In this document: piece by piece, positions 21,449-33,152 of the stretch | Layout: every line of letters begins with the position of its first letter | Position numbering within the stretch: the stretch's first letter is position 1 | Source: Gnetum montanum | Lineage: Eukaryota > Streptophyta > Gnetopsida > Gnetales > Gnetaceae | Assembly (NCBI GenBank): GCA_015680685.1 | Contig: MNCI01027017.1 | Location: forward strand, 302,421-366,420 | Length of the DNA: 64,000 bases | Direction of reading: 5' to 3' | Made by a program: the position numbers and the translations under genes | The notes under the pieces: generated by a model | Seen by the model: only the letters and a program-made list of their open reading frames with translations | The model's database searches: none | Told to the model about the DNA's origin: nothing

Positions 21449-23576
21449 ATGCCTTCTTCTCATAAGAGCAACTCACCACCTAAGGACCATACACGAGATA
21501 GTCAGCAACATAAAACACATAACCAAAATCAGCCAAGTCCTAAACAATATAAGATGACATATACTCATCCCGTTGAGTATATCCCTAATTTTACTTTTAT
21601 TCTCCATCAGGACGAACAGCTGCGGTGGAGATATTTGCAAGGTAACATTGTGTTACCCCCAAATCAATCAATCTCTCGCATGCTTTTTCGTGCCTTGGCA
21701 CAGATAGGCATGCAAGAACTATTTGCTGAATACATTGTAGAAGACTTTGACATGAGGGATTATTATACCATAGATGCCCAACGTATGAGGGAATTAAGGC
21801 AGGAGAGTCAACATACCTTTCTGAAGGGCAAAGCCCTGCACGTCCTTAGCGAAATAGGAGATGAGAAACCCCTTATCATGGGTTCATTAGCAAACGATGT
21901 TCCCCCTCCTAACGATGGTGAGGAGGTTGGGTATCAAAACCTACGATCAACGATACATATCCCTGGTTCTGATGCCCATGAACACCAACTATTCATAGAG
22001 GGAACAACCACTCATGCTAAGGATGAGCACTTAGATCGTCACCACGATCGGGGCCGTAGTAGCCAAAGAGAAGGCAAGAAACATCGTCATGACGATGGTT
22101 CCCCTTCTTCTTCTCCTTCATCCCATCACTCACCCTCTCCTTCCACATTTGGGCGTAGCCACCATGAAAATTAAGGTCAAGATAAAAGTAAGAAGGATGA
22201 AAGACCTCGACAGGAAAGTTGAGAGAGAGGACAAGGGAAAGGACATAGGGAGAGTAGGGAACAATGAAGACATCACAAGCGTCATGAAAGAGATGATCAT
22301 GATGAGCCCCTACTCACAACCCGAAGTATGCTTGACATAACGGAGGCAGTTAGGATTCCCACAAGGCATTTAAAGGATAGTTGGATCAGGCATTTAGACA
22401 TGAATAACATTCCACGATTTGAAGGAGGATACAATGTTGATCTGCAAAATCATTTACAGGCATTCCACGATGCCTGCGCCTTGTAAAATATAGAAAATGA
22501 GTGGCAAAAACTTAAGTTGTTCCCAAGAACACTCACCAAAGAAGCAGAGAGTTGGTACCGGTCCTTAGAACCGGAAACCATCAGGAGGTGGAGTACGATG
22601 CTAGAACTGTTCAACGAGAAGTATCAGACGTACTCCAGAGTGTCCAATTTGTGTAAGCAGATCCAAGGCTGGAAGTAAGGTACATATGAACCCTTGGATG
22701 CTGCCATGGCCCGCTACTACACATTGTTACATCATTGCCTGGGCCATGGGTACACTCAGCGGGATCAACTTCACCACATCGTGGATGGGCTAAGGAATGA
22801 AACTAGAAGAACCTTTGGAACTTACATCCAAGGGAGACTCTCACAACTTAGAGCCCATGAAGTGCATAGCTTGTTGAAACAAGTAGCAAACAAAGAAGGT
22901 GAGCTATGCAAAAGGGAAAGTGTGGAAGTATACAACCACGATTCCTCCCTTCAAAAGAAGGGAGTGAAATTTTGTGATGAAGAGGATGAGTCACTAATCG
23001 AAGAGTTGGTGAACAGGAAAACCTTGCCGATCCAAAAATTAACAACCGAGGTATCAGCCAAGGTAGAACAAATGTGGGATTCCTTAGAGAATTGAAACTG
23101 TCTTAAAAATTGTAGAAGAGTCTAAGGTCAAACAAAGTAGTGACAAAGGTAAGAAAAAGTGGAGAGATTTAGGCCTTGCATATAACAAGGATAAGGGAAA
23201 AATCACTAACTCCAATGTGGTTGTGGATTTGGATTTAGACGATGACGGTGGCTGTGAGATCTGCCATTATGACCATCCTAAGGAATGTTGCCCCATCATC
23301 TCACATCTACAGGAGTCTGGGGTGTATGCGCTTAATCCAAGACTCAACCAACAACAAATACCTCGCAGGTTACCTTATCCACAAGGTAACCCAAGGCAGT
23401 TCCACGAACCCTTAACATATTACCCAAGTGGAACTCCACCATAGCCCATCGGATAGCATCAGTAGCAGCAATACCCACAATCATGGGGGATGCCACCACC
23501 AACACAACAATACCCTTACTGGAAGCCCAATCCTTATGGTTATTATGTGCAGTAGCCAATTTCTCCAGGTGACTCT
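21449..23576 (+). pseudogene. gag: A3 gag remnant with variant zinc knuckle
   Basis: The start MPSSHKSNSPPKDHTRD is the first ATG of the frame after the primer site and is conserved in A2. One frame runs to about 23095 with stops at about 22172, 22220, 22483 and 22676. It covers an N-terminal domain (LQGNIVLPPNQSISRMLFRA), a His/Ser-rich linker (about 22020-22190), and the capsid domain (HLQAFHDACAL, KLKLFPRTLTKEAESWYRSL at about 22450-22570). The C-terminal capsid (GRLSQLRAHEVHSLLKQVAN) lies at about 22832-22890. A frameshift near 23100 leads to the knuckle CEICHYDHPKECCPI at 23250-23294 (C-x2-C-x3-H-x4-C) and a Pro/Gln/Tyr-rich tail. It continues into the protease in the same frame. Confidence 0.9.
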
Positions 23577-24687
23577 ATGAGTCACACAACCCCCAGCCAT
23601 CACTATCAAGTTTGGGAGTACTTCAGGAGGACTCCTTCTCCTCCAGGAGACATCTCACCCTCATCCCATCCTCCAAATCCATCCACACCTCTTCCACTTG
23701 TAGTTCCCACAACACCTCCTGTTCCAACAATGCAAGGGGAACTTCCTCCTCAACCGTAGCAACGTCACACTACGAGAGCTGTAAATATCCAACCTGCTAT
23801 TGGTTCTGAAAACTGTAAAAAGAGAAGGCCTTACTTCAGAACCAAAAGCCCTGACAAACTCTCGCAACAACAAGCGGTTGAGCCCATGTACACTCCTCCA
23901 CCATCTAACACTTTGGAGCACCCTTTAGTCCAACAGAGCATAATGCATACGATTATGTTAACGCATACCATAATTAACTGGATCAAGGTAGGCCACCTTC
24001 CCAAGAAACTAACTAACCTTGGGAGTCCCTTAATCTACCTTCAAGTCATCGAAAATGAACCACATAGGGCTCTTCTTGACTCAGGTTCCGGAGTCAACTT
24101 AATTTCATGAGAGATGTATCATGCTTGGAACCTGTCCCAACTTAAGAAAAGTAACATTCAACTAGAGTTGGTAGACAAGTCCATCACCATTCCCTTAGGA
24201 TTGGTGAAGGACATCATTACCACTGTGTGTGGTTGGTCCTACCCAGCTGATTTTTTGGTGACTGAAGTGAACAACAACGAAGGGGACTTCCTAATTATAA
24301 TGGGAAGGGCATGGCTAAGTACAGTGGATGCATGCCTTAGGATCCACGATCTTTCCTTGGAAATCTCTAAGATAAACATTTGTGGAAAGATCGAGAAGAG
24401 GAAAGTTCCATGCATCACATATAGTGATTCATTGGGTGATGACATGGAGGAAATGCCTCCATGTAACAGGTGTGCCCTTGAAACTTTGCAACAAAGATGC
24501 CTGTATGTAGCAACCACACAAGAAGTAGTAGATACCCCGTGGTTAACAACTACTAGAAGGAGCAGAAAAATGTGCATGGAACAAACTAAGGAAACCCATG
24601 CCACCAACGAAGGCATAGACACATTGGAATATGAGAGTCGCCAGCTTTCATCCCTCAATCTAAGATCATCAATTGGGAGAAGTTAAG
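23577..24687 (+). pseudogene. A3 protease region (retropepsin-like)
   Basis: A Pro-rich linker (about 23600-23760, one stop) leads to LPKKLTNLGSPLIYLQV and the intact active-site motif LLDSGSGVNLIS at about 24071-24108, followed at once by a stop at 24108. The core continues with PLGLVKDIITTV and FLIIMGRAWLSTVDACLRIH (about 24287-24346) and a basic C-terminus ending LRSSIGRS before a stop at 24685. A retroviral-type aspartic protease acts as a dimer to cut the Gag polyprotein. No RT follows: the next sequence is the family's non-coding 3' region. Confidence 0.88.
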
Positions 24688-24969
24688 CACTTTTACAAAA
24701 TTCAAATAGACGTTCATTATTTTGGATCTCTCCCTTACAACTCAGTCATGGGGGAGATGGCCACCTATGCTAATCATATGGGGCCCTCAGTTCTTTTTCA
24801 ATTTTTATTTTACACATTTCTTTTTTACAACGTTTTTAGTTTACACATTTTTGTTTTACAAATTTCTTTAACTTTTCTTATTTTTGTTTTACAAATTTCT
24901 TTAAATTTTCTAGTTTTTTTTTACAACATCGTTATACTTTTTCCATTTTGTGTGTGTGTGTGTGTGTGT
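24688..24969 (+). other. A3 post-protease non-coding start, tandem units and TG run
   Basis: A conserved tactcagtcatggggg-like stretch (ctcagtcatgggggagatgg, near 24741) is followed by the ttttgttttacacat tandem units (24800-24935, reverse of those in A2) and a TG dinucleotide run (24948-24969) that leads into the gap. Confidence 0.7.
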
Positions 24970-25267
24970 NNNNNNNNNNNNNNNNNNNNNNNNNNNNNNN
25001 NNNNNNNNNNNNNNNNNNNNNNNNNNNNNNNNNNNNNNNNNNNNNNNNNNNNNNNNNNNNNNNNNNNNNNNNNNNNNNNNNNNNNNNNNNNNNNNNNNNN
25101 NNNNNNNNNNNNNNNNNNNNNNNNNNNNNNNNNNNNNNNNNNNNNNNNNNNNNNNNNNNNNNNNNNNNNNNNNNNNNNNNNNNNNNNNNNNNNNNNNNNN
25201 NNNNNNNNNNNNNNNNNNNNNNNNNNNNNNNNNNNNNNNNNNNNNNNNNNNNNNNNNNNNNNNNNNN
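24970..25267. other. Assembly gap (298 N)
   Basis: The gap starts inside the TG run. A2 has about 470 bases between the same two anchors (plus-strand 13990-14460), so the missing sequence is likely to be family non-coding DNA and the true length may exceed 298. Confidence 0.95.
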
Positions 25268-26544
25268 AAAAAAAACTAAGTGAGAATTCAAAGCACACCC
25301 CTTAGACGAAATAAACTTGGGCTACAAGCACTGGTTATGGAACCAAAAGTGTTCCCTCTAACTAAGGCCCTTCTCACTTTCCATTCTCTTATTTGTTTCG
25401 TCAAAATGGTGGTGGCTCTTTGGAGATGCATCCTTGTTATCCAAGTGGATGGTTTGGCCGAATGCATTGATGCGAAGTCACTGGAAATGGTTTATTTGAG
25501 GCCGATGTTGGAATGAGACTTGCCAAGTCACATTAATCATACAACACACAACAGGCTATACACCACCTTGTTCTTGGGATTCTATTCCATTCTCTTCTCT
25601 CCATCCTTCTCTCCACTGTTCACCTCATTGCCAGTTGTATCATTAGTGTATATATTTTGGTTGATGCATTGTTTTCTTTTTGGTAAATTCTTACGGTTAA
25701 GACTTTAACTCTTATTCCAACTGACATTCCTGGAGCCTACAGACCCTTTGAATGTGGGTTTGTCAGGGCACTAAGGGCATGAGCCTGCTTTGGGGAGGAC
25801 CCACTGACATTCCTATTTGGAGCATTCGTTAACTTCTTTCCCCTAACATTTTGCAATTAATTTTATTTTGTTCATTACCATATTGACATCCATTTCATCG
25901 ATGCCTTAGTTTTTCCTTTTTATCTATCTTTCTTACTCCTTTTCCTTCTCCATTTTAATGCTACTGGAGGTTCGTGATTAGTCATGGGGGTACGGGGCTT
26001 GATTTTTTCGATTTTCTTCTAGTCTTGAAAATTTTTTATTTTCTTCCTAACCCCTACACCTTTGGTAGTCATCAATAATATATTCCCAGATCCGTATTAG
26101 CCATACCACAACCTAGCCAATGGACTTTCACCGTAGCAAGGTATCAATTACATGATGATTCATTTACCCTTGCTAATTAAGATTGTGTTGTGTGTGCAGA
26201 TGGCGACCATGCAAACAACGGATTGGATCTGGAGCAAACACTTAGAATGGAGCAGCACTGAAGCAGCTATGCAAGGATCAAGATTGATGATGCATTTACA
26301 GATGGACAACGAAGGTGCAATCTTGGTGTTGGCAGTAGCAACACTTCTTTCTCTCTCTCTTTCTCAGCTGCCAACAAAGGCCTGATGTCATTGTAATAAG
26401 ATGTTCATCCTTGTTGTCATGAACACCAGTTTTGTCAAGTCTTGTAATGATGATCCATTCACATGTCATCCCATTAGTTCCATTCCCCTCAATAATTCCA
26501 TACCTTCTTGATATTATTGTAAGGAACTCGAGGATGAGTTTTCA
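25268..26544 (+). other. A3 3' non-coding region with conserved blocks and candidate splice acceptor
   Basis: Block II is at about 25279-25375 (aattcaaagcacacccctta..., ggttatggaacc...). Block I is at about 25731-25805 (gtgggtttgtcagggca to gggaggacccac). A candidate 3' splice site, gattgtgttgtgtgtgcag (26181-26199), is followed directly by an ATG opening a 62-codon ORF with no known domain. The stretch 26390-26520 is conserved with A2 and A6 up to the polypurine tract. Confidence 0.65.
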
Positions 26545-26560
26545 TTCAATCATGGGGGTA
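26545..26560 (+). promoter_or_regulatory. Polypurine tract region of A3
   Basis: The sequence tcaatcatgggggta abuts the TG of the 3' LTR, and the same block precedes every 3' LTR of the family in this window. The GGGGG core is the expected plus-strand primer. Confidence 0.75.
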
Positions 26561-27521
26561 TGATGAGACGTGATATCGCATGCGCGGTGATATTGTGTAC
26601 GTGAAATCGCGGCCGTAGAAATATCGCGTACGCGATATCGCGGTTCGCCATAAAATCTATAAATAAGAGGTGGCACTCCCCTCATTTCTCATCCTAGGCT
26701 TAAAGTAGGGAAACTCTAGCGGATTGATCACTCCAGAGATAGAATATTTTCCATGTGCCCATAGTAGGAGTCCCCAAGTAAACGGATCTTTATTTGAGCA
26801 GTTTGTACCTGAACGCAAGTTGTGTACGGCAATAAAGACGAGCTTTGTGGATAAACCTTGTAGTGCATGGAATAGGATTTATTACTTGTTATTTCTTACC
26901 TGTTATTTATTACCTGCATTAGCATGACATGAGTATGAATTAATTACGAGCATTAACGAATGTGTACGACTAATCAAGGAATCGGCTGCTCATCGTGATT
27001 AGTCTCTCTCACCCTTATCTCCTAGAATGCGGGATGAGTATGACTTGATTACGAGCATCTACGAATGTGTACAGCTAGTTAAGGAATCAGCTGCTCATCA
27101 CGTTTAGGCTAGTTAAGTGCCTCAGTATGACCACTTCGAGCACGTGCGTTACGTGTGGTGATCCCAGTAACGACTAGCGTTTGGTAGCCACAGTTGCATA
27201 GTTCAAGGTGTGTACAGTAAGTGGGAACGGATGCTGACACTAGTTAATTTAGACTTAGTCCTTAGTTAGAGTTAGTTAGCTCTCTCAACCCTTCACCTTG
27301 ATTGCATAGGAGAAAAACCATAAAAGACCATAAAAATCATATACCTCGGACTTACTTAACCATACACCGTGACAACAACAAGTAAGTTTGGGAAGACAAC
27401 GAATGATTAACCCCAAGTGTTCCATGGGGCGTTTAGGCATTTAGTCTACGAAGTTCGACCGGATCACACATGCTTTGCTCGTTTCGTATGGTTGAGTGTA
27501 GGGGTACCTCGCCACTCATCA
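26561..27521 (+). repeat. 3' LTR of A3
   Basis: It is the fuller of the two A3 LTRs. U3 has 97 bases before TATAAATA (26658-26665), packed with GATATCGC-type palindromes (26571-26642). AATAAA lies at 26831-26836. It ends cgccactcatca before the CTAAT duplication. Confidence 0.94.
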
Positions 27522-27526
27522 CTAAT

Positions 27527-27577
27527 GTATTAACTAAAGTGGTTGCAAGGGATGTGCATGTTTTTTGCACAAAATAG
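27527..27577 (+). pseudogene. pol: C1 RNase H C-terminus
   Basis: After the A3 duplication the frame of KKNVAN resumes as VLTKVVARDVHVFCTK and stops at 27575-27577. This is the usual end of Tnt1/Tork-type polyproteins ('adm(l)TKvv...'). It proves that A3 split a once continuous frame. Confidence 0.88.
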
Positions 27578-27831
27578 CTTAAATAGTGGAGACGTAAGAA
27601 TGCAATTTGCAACTAGTGCATCTCTAACTTGAAAATTTGTCAGTTATTTCTTGAAGTCGAAGAATTGTAAACTATTAGTTATTGTGAAGAAAAATCTTCC
27701 TCTATTTTTATCAATTTAAGTTGTCTTTTATAACTTCCAACTTTGTAATCTTTGCTTGAAGCAATTTCTAAAATTATCTAAAGTTTCTAAAAAGACTATT
27801 ATTTTATCTTATAAATTAAAGGATGGGAAGA
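27578..27831 (+). other. C1 3' untranslated region and polypurine tract
   Basis: AT-rich with no coding signal. It ends in the purine run aaaggatgggaaga (27818-27831) directly before TG, which marks the polypurine tract and so the true start of the 3' LTR. Confidence 0.8.
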
Positions 27832-28082
27832 TGTATGATGGACCACTAAGAACAACAACAAAGATAGTAAGAAAAACACACACAAAATTTATGTGAAAAC
27901 CCCAAAGTGGGGGAAAAACCAAGGAAACCAGTGCAAAGCTCTTCCTTTATCTGGAGAAAATATCCCAAAGACATAAGTCATCCTTGATAACTTTCATAGC
28001 TTATTGCTATTACAACACTCTTAAGCTCTTCCTTCACACTCTATTCTTGTTTTTTTCCTTGTTGTCTTTACTGTTTCAATTT
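27832..28082 (+). repeat. C1 3' LTR, first part (cut by A4)
   Basis: It aligns with the 5' LTR from about 27855 (acaacaacaaagatag) to the A4 insertion (ctgtttcaattt). Its first bases, TGTATGATGG, differ from the 5' LTR start (TGTTATGAAA). The rest of this LTR is at 34066-34089. Confidence 0.88.
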
Positions 28083-28976
28083 TGATGAGTGGCGAGGTAC
28101 CCCTACCCTCAACCATACGAATACAAGTGTTCAAGCATGATCCGGTTGAACTTTGCAGATAGACTAGTTGTGGTATCTAGATAGTTACTCATTGATCGTA
28201 GTTCGTTGTCTTCCCACCTAGACTAGTATTTTCTTTGTCACGTATGGTTTAGTCCAGAGTGAGGTGTATGATGTGGTCCTAAACTAGTGCTACTCCTAGA
28301 GGCAATGGAAAATAACTTTAATTAAGCTAAGAGGGAAAGGGAGAAGAGAGTCTAAGCTAGCCTAAATGCAATGAGCATCCATCCCTTAATCATTCATACA
28401 CATCTTGGACCTTGTGTACTACCAATGGGATTACTAAGCGCATGTCCTAGGTATGCTACTAGGATACCAAGTAGTCACACTGAAATTCTCGTGATTAAGT
28501 CGTACTCATTTTTCATTTACTAACAGGGATAGGAGATGAGGGTAGTGAAATATTAATTACAAAAGCAATAAATAATAATTAAAATTAAGTGAATGCTGCA
28601 ATGATGAAGTAATCTCAATCTTTATTGCCAATCATGTGCATGTCCAAGTACGTCACACTCGAATAAAGGTTCCATACAATTATAATCATCACACTGTGGG
28701 CATGCACTGGATAAAAAGTGTTGAGAGGGAAAAACTGATAAAAAGATCCTACTCTAATACTAACTGCTTCCTTTCTTTCCCGTGCACCCCATTGTGTATT
28801 TATAGGCTCACATGGGAACGACGATATTGCGTATTTGATATCGCTTGGCCACAATATCGTGTACCCGATATTGGAGGTCTGATATTGTGGGTTCGATATC
28901 AGGACTCATCGAACTTGATATCTTGTACCCGATATCAGGGGTTTGATAATAGCACCTGAGAAACCATAATTCATCA
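28083..28976 (-). repeat. 3' LTR of A4
   Basis: The plus strand starts TGATGAGTGGCGAGG and ends aattcatca. The U3 side (28815-28955) is rich in GATATC/GATATT units, seven or more in 140 bases, of the same kind as in A0. Confidence 0.93.
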
Positions 28977-31070
28977 TACCCCCACGACTGAATAAAAACT
29001 CATTCTCAAGTCAAAGAAAGTGAGGAACAAGTTCAATTGATTACACAATGGATAAGTATGGGATTATTAACTAACTAGAAATTTATTCATGCCACAATGG
29101 AGAGTTGAATACAACAAAATTGGGACATGGACACAAAATTACAAAATTTATTAGGACTCATGTGGTTCCTAGTGGTGGTGGCTCCTCTATGGGTCTCTTC
29201 CCCTTGTCTTGTGCTCTAGGCTTTGAGATTGACATCATTGAAGAAGCACCTGATGTTTTTCCTCTTCTATCCGAGGATTATGAACCGTCCATGCTGATGT
29301 TCCAATGTTTGATGGATTCAGAACTTTTCATGAACACAGCAGTTGCAGGAACACTTGATTAGCCTTGACATGCCATGCTACAAATAGCGATCATTCCTCT
29401 TCATAGGATTGGGCCCTAACCTCTCCACCTTTTACTTAGCTAGATTGTGTAGTAACAGGAGGCCCCTGATGGATGCTAAATGATTGTGCCTCCTACTTTG
29501 CATGTTTTACATGAGGTCCTTGGTATCTACCTTCCCTTGGGCATTCAGTTGCACTTTGAGAAGGTCCTCCTTGTTGTCCTCTTTTAGGGGCCATCTATAA
29601 TGACACAAAGATCAATTATTAGTAAGGTTATTGAAAGAAGTTGAATTATTTCATACCTTACTCATTGCTTTTAATAAATGTTGAATTCTTTGCTTAGTGT
29701 GATTTTAGAGTTAGAAATTTTTTTTCAAGGAAGTTTCCCTAAAAGTTTAATGTCTGACCTGATTATTTAGGTGACACATAAAAGGACATGTAATGGTTTT
29801 GAGGAACGTTTGATAAAATGATGAAAAAGGAAAGAATAGATTTGACAATGAAGTACTTAGAGAATATAAAATGATGTGGTGGTGTGCAACAACTACAAAT
29901 TACAAAATTCATGCAAGTGGGTCCTCCCCAAAGTAGGTTCCAACCTATAATGCCCTTGTGTAACCACACCTTAAAATATTCGTAGGCACTAGAAGGGTTA
30001 AATGTAATCTACACTGATGCAACAAAACACACACATGTTGATACTACTGTGATGAGGTAGGAATTCTATGTGACACAAGACATGAGTCACCAATTCATGA
30101 ACAACGAGATGAGGCGAATTGTAGAAGGGATTATAGAGATCAGGACATGAGGTGACTGACCCAGGGCACAATGAATCTTGAGTGTAGGGCATGATTAATG
30201 TGTCATTAACCCACGCTCCAAAATCAAGACCAAGTCCATTCCTTCGATCAGTGACATCACATTGTTTTATTCAATGATGGACAACCATAAGAGGATCATG
30301 ATAGCAAGGCATATGATCACTTGGCATTTTTTTCAAGGGAGGAGTGAGTTGGAATTTCTTTGTGGCATATTTGTTTTTAGTTGGCCTCTTTGGCACATTT
30401 TTTGATGCATAATCTAGAGAAGCAGCCTACCTTCAGGCATGGGTGCATGTCTTTCCAGTGGGACCCCCTGGAATAACATTGGTTTTCTTGAGTGAGTGCC
30501 TTTATTACTCTTACTTCCATTTTTTGTTAGATCTACAAGGATCTTGGTACACCCAGGCTACATGGTAACTCCTATAGATGTCACCAAAGAGAATCCATAA
30601 GTTCCCTTGATGTCACACCCTGGCCATTCCCTCTTGGTCCATCCTTCTTCACTCTAGGTATAATGAGCACAAGATTACTTTAAGTTTTAATGATGTTAAG
30701 AATAACATCGTACCCAGAGTAGAACCTCTTATTAATAGAATGGTTGGGTGCATGTGATGGGATCACTATCCAAATAATTAGTTACTCGAGACTTGATAGC
30801 AAAGAACAACACCTCAACTAACGAGTCACATAAGTGTTTTATTCATAGATGAGATTACTCATAAAAAGATAAAAGGATAAAACAATAAATAAAAATATGA
30901 AACAACCAATAAAAAGATAAAATCAAAAAATTGAAAGATGAAAAACTGGAAAACAGAAAATTATAAAATTAAAGAAAAGAAAAAACATTTATTAATTCTG
31001 CTCATTAGAATGGGGGGTATCCCCCAAGACTAAACCTTTGAGCATGGCTAGAATTAATAAATGGAAGGTT
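28977..31070 (-). other. A4 3' non-coding region
   Basis: The polypurine tract (tacccccacgac) abuts the LTR. Block I is at about 29908-29990 (caagtgggtcctccccaaag to cccttgtgtaaccac). A shorter form of block II is at about 30425-30480 (ccttcaggcatgggtgcatg). Runs of aataaaaagataaaa units lie at about 30850-30960. A short plus-strand ORF at 29105-29362 has no recognisable domain, and I do not call it a gene. Confidence 0.62.
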
Positions 31071-33019
31071 TGGATCTAAGAATTTTGAAAATATTGGAAC
31101 CCGATCATATCCAAACCACTAGGTGTCTTTTGGTGTCGTGGTTGGAATGTACCCAACTTAGGGTGCACACACTGTATTAAAGTTGACATAGTGGGGCAGG
31201 TTATGAGATGTAGTCAATTGATAAGGGGTTGACCCACTATAGCACCCGTGACCATAAGATGGTATGCAAGGATCGATATGTCTCCCTACGTGGCTATATT
31301 CATTAGGCCACATAGTTGTTGGAGTGTTGATTAGTGGCCCAGATAAGGTAACACAAGGCGTTGAGTTTGATGAAGAGGATGCACCACAGTATTGAACTTG
31401 TGCTGAGTTACAGGATGTAGTGGTCTCAGAACTGTGCTATCCCTTTCTATGATCATGTCTAAAGAAGGGATGCCCTTGATGTTGTGGAGGGTTTCCATTA
31501 CTGTTGACAGTAGTAGCACAAGTAATGTTCGTGGGTTGATGTTGTGGTGCAAACCCTTCTAGTACTATTGGTGGCGATGTAGAAGGAAATGAAGGATGAG
31601 AATATTGAATTTGAGGAGAACTGTAAGGCACATGAGGTGGTGATCATGTTGGATAGGATATGGGTTTATAGCATTTAGGAGAATGATAACAATGTGGTGA
31701 GATAGAGGATGTTGACCTAGTTGGGAAAATAGGATGTTGAACCTGATAGGTGCTTCGGTTTGGATGATATAAAGGGTGTGACCAGTTTGGGGGTGGCCTC
31801 CCCCACGACTGGGATTTTTGCCACTATGATTGAACACAATATTTTTGTATGAACTCTGGATGTAACATTCTTCCCCAATGCTCATGTAAATGTGACAAGA
31901 TTGGGCATTGACTTTTGGGGTGATCCTATAGGAAAATGTTACATTAATACATATGATTAGCAGTTGAGTTCTTATCTTTATTCTCCTCAACCCTTCTTTC
32001 CGATTGTCTATTGGTGTTCTATCCTGTTTCTTGGTTTGTCATGGTTCAACCTCTAATAATGTTAGCATATTCTCCACACTTTTCATGTATCCATTCTGTC
32101 ATTTTATTGATCTTTGCCTCAATTTCATCTAGCAATTGTAGTATTGGCAAAGATGATTCCACCTCATTGTGGTGAGTTGATTTCTCCTCTTCAAGATCAT
32201 GGACCTTTGCTAATTTCAGATTTTGGTCCTATTGAAATTTCTCAACATTCTCCCATTTATCTAACTCTCCTTCTTCTTTTGCTACCCGCTTGATAAGCTC
32301 TTGGAATTGGTGGGTTCATAGCTTGTATAGTTGACCTCGGGCATACATCCCTAGGGTCTACCTTGTTTCATTATGGAGCCCATCCATGATGTGATACATT
32401 AGCCTTTCCTCAGAGAACCCATGGCCTGAACAATTGTTTAACAATGAATAGTATCTTTCTAAGGCCATGTCCAAGGGTTCATGTTGCCCTTGTTTCCACT
32501 CTTGGATTTGTCTCCTCAAGGTTGACACTCTTGCATAGGTTTCATATCATTCAGTAAAGAGTTCTACCATTGTTGGCCATCTACGAATTGCTTTTGGTTT
32601 TAAGGATCTATACCATACTTTTGCTTGGCCAACGAGTGTCGTAGGAAAGAGCTTAAGTTTTTGCCATCCATTATCAATATTATTACATACACAAGCATCA
32701 TGGAAGGCTTGTAAATGATGTTGTAGATCTAAATCATAGCCTCCTGAAAATTTGAAAAAGTTGTTTAAAGATGCTTGCGGGATATTTGAACAGCCTCTTG
32801 TATATGCATTAGGCTCTTAGTGGCTAGCAGGGGTTCATCGTTACTAGGTAGATTATGAGTTTGAAAGTTGGGACGATGTTGTCTTTGTTTATGTACATAG
32901 CAAACCCCTGCATCAGATTGAGTACTCCAAACTTCGTCTTCATCATCATATAATTCGTTGGTTCTCCAATAAATGGCCTTACTAGTTGTTGTGTTGTCAT
33001 AGTTTTGTGAGAGAGACAT
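31071..33019 (-). pseudogene. gag: A4 gag remnant
   Basis: The start is MSLSQNYDN at 33019, followed by IYWRTNELYDDEDEVW, which matches A1. The capsid domain is readable near 32740-32570 (the equivalent of HLQAFHDAC, and KLKLFPTTL-like sequence on the minus strand). The intact EWKQGQHEP at about 32510 keeps the Gln codon that is a stop in A1 and A3. The zinc knuckle region near 31930-31890 is badly decayed (second Cys lost, a stop inside) but DHPKSQCPI and SHLHEHW remain. A Ser/Pro/His/Tyr-rich tail follows to about 31440. Many stops; not functional. Confidence 0.78.
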
Positions 33020-33133
33020 TGTTGTGAATAGTGTGTGACTTAATTGAAATTAATTTCTTTTCTAAAATATATATTGTGAATACTTTGTTACAGTGATCTT
33101 GTATGATATAACTAATCTAAATAACTAGCATTG

Positions 33134-33151
33134 TCCCTGGCAATGGTTCCA
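33134..33151 (-). promoter_or_regulatory. Primer binding site of A4 (tRNA-Asp)
   Basis: The plus strand tccctggcaatggttcca has four mismatches to the tRNA-Asp 3' end, three of them transitions. It lies one base from the 5' LTR. Confidence 0.8.
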
Positions 33152-33152
33152 A

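Larger units (their letters stand above)
20409..27521 (+). mobile_element. Athila-like element A3 (gag-protease, non-autonomous)
   Basis: A3 is 7113 bp, in plus orientation, with duplication CTAAT at 20404-20408 and 27522-27526. LTRs are 20409-21307 and 26561-27521. It has a tRNA-Asp primer site at 21309-21326, a single gag-protease polyprotein frame (21449-24687) broken by stops and one frameshift, an assembly gap at 24970-25267, and a non-coding 3' region to the polypurine tract. The two LTRs differ at about one base in twenty by eye, mostly by transitions, so it is not recent. It sits in the last codons of the C1 RNase H. Confidence 0.95.

Noticed and set aside
24741-24760. Second polypurine tract after the A3 protease (ctcagtcatgggggagatgg)
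   Set aside because: It resembles the true tract but is not followed by an LTR. It is part of the conserved sequence after the last coding domain in A2, A3 and A5.
24673-25305. Long open frames spanning the gap
   Set aside because: They exist only because N bases contain no stop codons.
29105-29362. 85-codon plus-strand ORF in A4 as a host gene exon
   Set aside because: It lies inside the element between its 3' LTR and block I, opposite to its coding strand, and shows no recognisable domain or splice context.
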